From JBLIRR01 sp049472395 (GTDB lineage Bacteria; SZUA-182; DTGQ01; JBLIRR01), in contig JBLIRR010000002.1 in the NCBI GenBank assembly GCA_049472395.1, positions 124,001-188,000 on the forward strand: a DNA stretch of 64,000 nucleotides, written 5' to 3'. The translations under genes were made by a program, and so were the position numbers. Under the pieces are notes generated by a model. It saw only the letters and a list, made by a program, of their open reading frames with translations. It was not told the DNA's origin and did not search any database. This document shows positions 63,121-64,000 of this stretch, one piece after another (the stretch's first letter is position 1; each line of letters starts with the position of its first letter).

Positions 63121-63864
63121 CTATCCAGTAACCGTCGGTTTTACTGCATAATGTATCGCGACAATCCCCCCTGTAAGATTTGTATACTTTACCATATCCC
63201 ATCCACAGCATGAGATCAAGGAACTGAATTGCCTCTGATCAGGAAATTCTTTAATGCTCCGGCTCAAATATTTATACGAGGCGTAATCGCCCTGAAAAAA
63301 CGAGGCAATTTTGGGAAGTATAAAGGCTAAATAGTGAGAATAGAGAGTATCTAAAAAAACACATGGTAAATGCGAAAATTCAAGACAAATAAGGCAGCCA
63401 CCCGGTTTCGTAACTCGTAAAAACTCTTTTAATGCCTTTTCCCTGTCAATTACATTCCTTATGCCGAACGCAATTGTAACACAATGAAAACTATTCTCTT
63501 TAAAAGGAAGATTCTCCGCATCAACCATCTGGCAAGAAATCTGATCAGCGCACCCTGCTTTGTGTACCTTATTTCCCCCAATGGAAAGCATTTTTTTCGA
63601 TAGATCTGTTGCCATGATCTTTATTTTTTTATCATAGCGGCGACAGATATCTATCGATAAATCGCATGTTCCCGCTGCCACATCAAGAATCAGAGATCTG
63701 GGAACCACCTTTACCATTCGCGTCGTATACCATCGCCAATATCGATCGATACCACAACTTAAAAGATGATTAAGAAAATCATACCGTGTAGCAACAGTGG
63801 AGAACATCCTCTTTATTGCATCTTTATCAATGGTATCTTTTTTCTTATATATATTCATTTTCAT
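63121..63864 (-). CDS. menG: Demethylmenaquinone methyltransferase
   Basis: Final SAM-dependent methylation of demethylmenaquinone (UbiE/MenG family). 247 residues. FSTVATRYDFLNHLLSCGIDRYWR, LDVAAGTCDLSI, MVDAENLPFKENSFHCVTIAFGIRNV, LEFSHLP and LTGGIVAIHYAVKP are diagnostic. It precedes the thioesterase gene on the minus strand. Because menB-type genes are here and no ubi genes are visible, the menaquinone role is preferred. Confidence 0.95.
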   Translation of the reverse strand: MKMNIYKKKDTIDKDAIKRMFSTVATRYDFLNHLLSCGIDRYWRWYTTRMVKVVPRSLILDVAAGTCDLSIDICRRYDKKIKIMATDLSKKMLSIGGNKVHKAGCADQISCQMVDAENLPFKENSFHCVTIAFGIRNVIDREKALKEFLRVTKPGGCLICLEFSHLPCVFLDTLYSHYLAFILPKIASFFQGDYASYKYLSRSIKEFPDQRQFSSLISCCGWDMVKYTNLTGGIVAIHYAVKPTVTG

Positions 63865-64000
63865 ACCCCATCGCTCAATTATAAATACAATCTGGTATAT
63901 TTTTCAATCTCCTCGGGGGCAATTCCAGGGCTATCGCATGAAGGATTTCGATCAAAGGTCACTCATGGGTATTATTATTTTACCACAGAGGACACAGAGA
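63865..64000. other. Right-edge sequence, no gene seen
   Basis: AT-rich sequence upstream of menG, cut by the window end. The final 40 bases contain CACAGAGGACACAGAGA, a short tandem-like stretch with no assigned role. Confidence 0.3.

Overview
This window looks like a chromosomal contig from a Gram-negative, menaquinone-using, probably anaerobic bacterium. The visible signs are outer-membrane-type and lipoprotein-type exports, a complete men cluster, PPDK, several iron-sulfur flavoproteins and sigma-54 regulation. Base composition is moderate to AT-rich. I cannot fix the phylum; the style (many PQQ-like propellers, two-subunit GlyRS, UUP1/7TM transglutaminase-like protein) would fit Desulfobacterota, Nitrospirota or a related candidate phylum.

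Layout. (1) 1-18.3 kb, almost all on the minus strand: a redox/export cluster with four PQQ-like beta-propeller proteins, one NHL-type propeller, a NapH/NosR-like membrane iron-sulfur protein, a Tat-type polyferredoxin, a fused NuoE-NuoF-ferredoxin flavoprotein, a 2Fe-2S/GltD-like protein and a MacB/LolD-type ABC transporter that runs off the left edge. A hybrid histidine kinase and a DUF4139 protein interrupt it at 4.0-8.6 kb. (2) 18.3-26.5 kb: housekeeping genes coaD, rsmD, ppdK, glyS, glyQ, hisF, hisH. (3) 26.6-36.6 kb: an accessory zone with an amidohydrolase, secreted low-complexity repeat proteins, a visibly GC-richer three-gene insert headed by a DUF4157 metalloprotease, a dead transposase and decayed genes. 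(4) 36.6-51.7 kb: the most interesting part, a compact set of genes under -24/-12 (sigma-54) promoters around a dedicated sigma-54 activator gene. It encodes a secreted deiminase-like pentein, an RRM protein, a KamA/ATP-grasp/ATP-grasp/GNAT operon, a small acidic exported protein followed by another ATP-grasp enzyme, and an operon with an OB-fold protein, a gingipain (C25)-like protease, a UUP1/7TM transglutaminase-like protein and a RimK-like ligase. (5) 51.7-54.3 kb: small membrane protein, XRE-type regulator, outer-membrane-type protein. (6) 54.4-63.9 kb: menF-menD-menH-menB-menA-menC-menE, then a convergent DHNA-CoA thioesterase-like gene and menG/ubiE.

How it fits together. In region 4, five -24/-12 promoters share TGGCATA-N5-(T/A)TGC, with GG and GC ten bases apart, and four copies of a 19-bp palindrome close to TCGGAATTGTGAATTCCGA lie 50-240 bp upstream of four of them. 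I infer that the palindrome is the binding site of the activator encoded at 43242-44648, whose receiver domain has lost its phospho-acceptor Asp. The controlled genes contain four ATP-grasp ligases, a lysine 2,3-aminomutase homologue, an acetyltransferase, a caspase-fold protease, a transglutaminase-like membrane protein and a small exported acidic protein. Together they suggest an uncharacterised peptide or amino-acid-conjugate synthesis, export and processing system. The parts are read from sequence; the joint function is inference. Three further -24/-12 matches lie near decayed or acquired genes at 29-35 kb, suggesting the regulon was once larger. I saw no tRNA, rRNA or CRISPR array.
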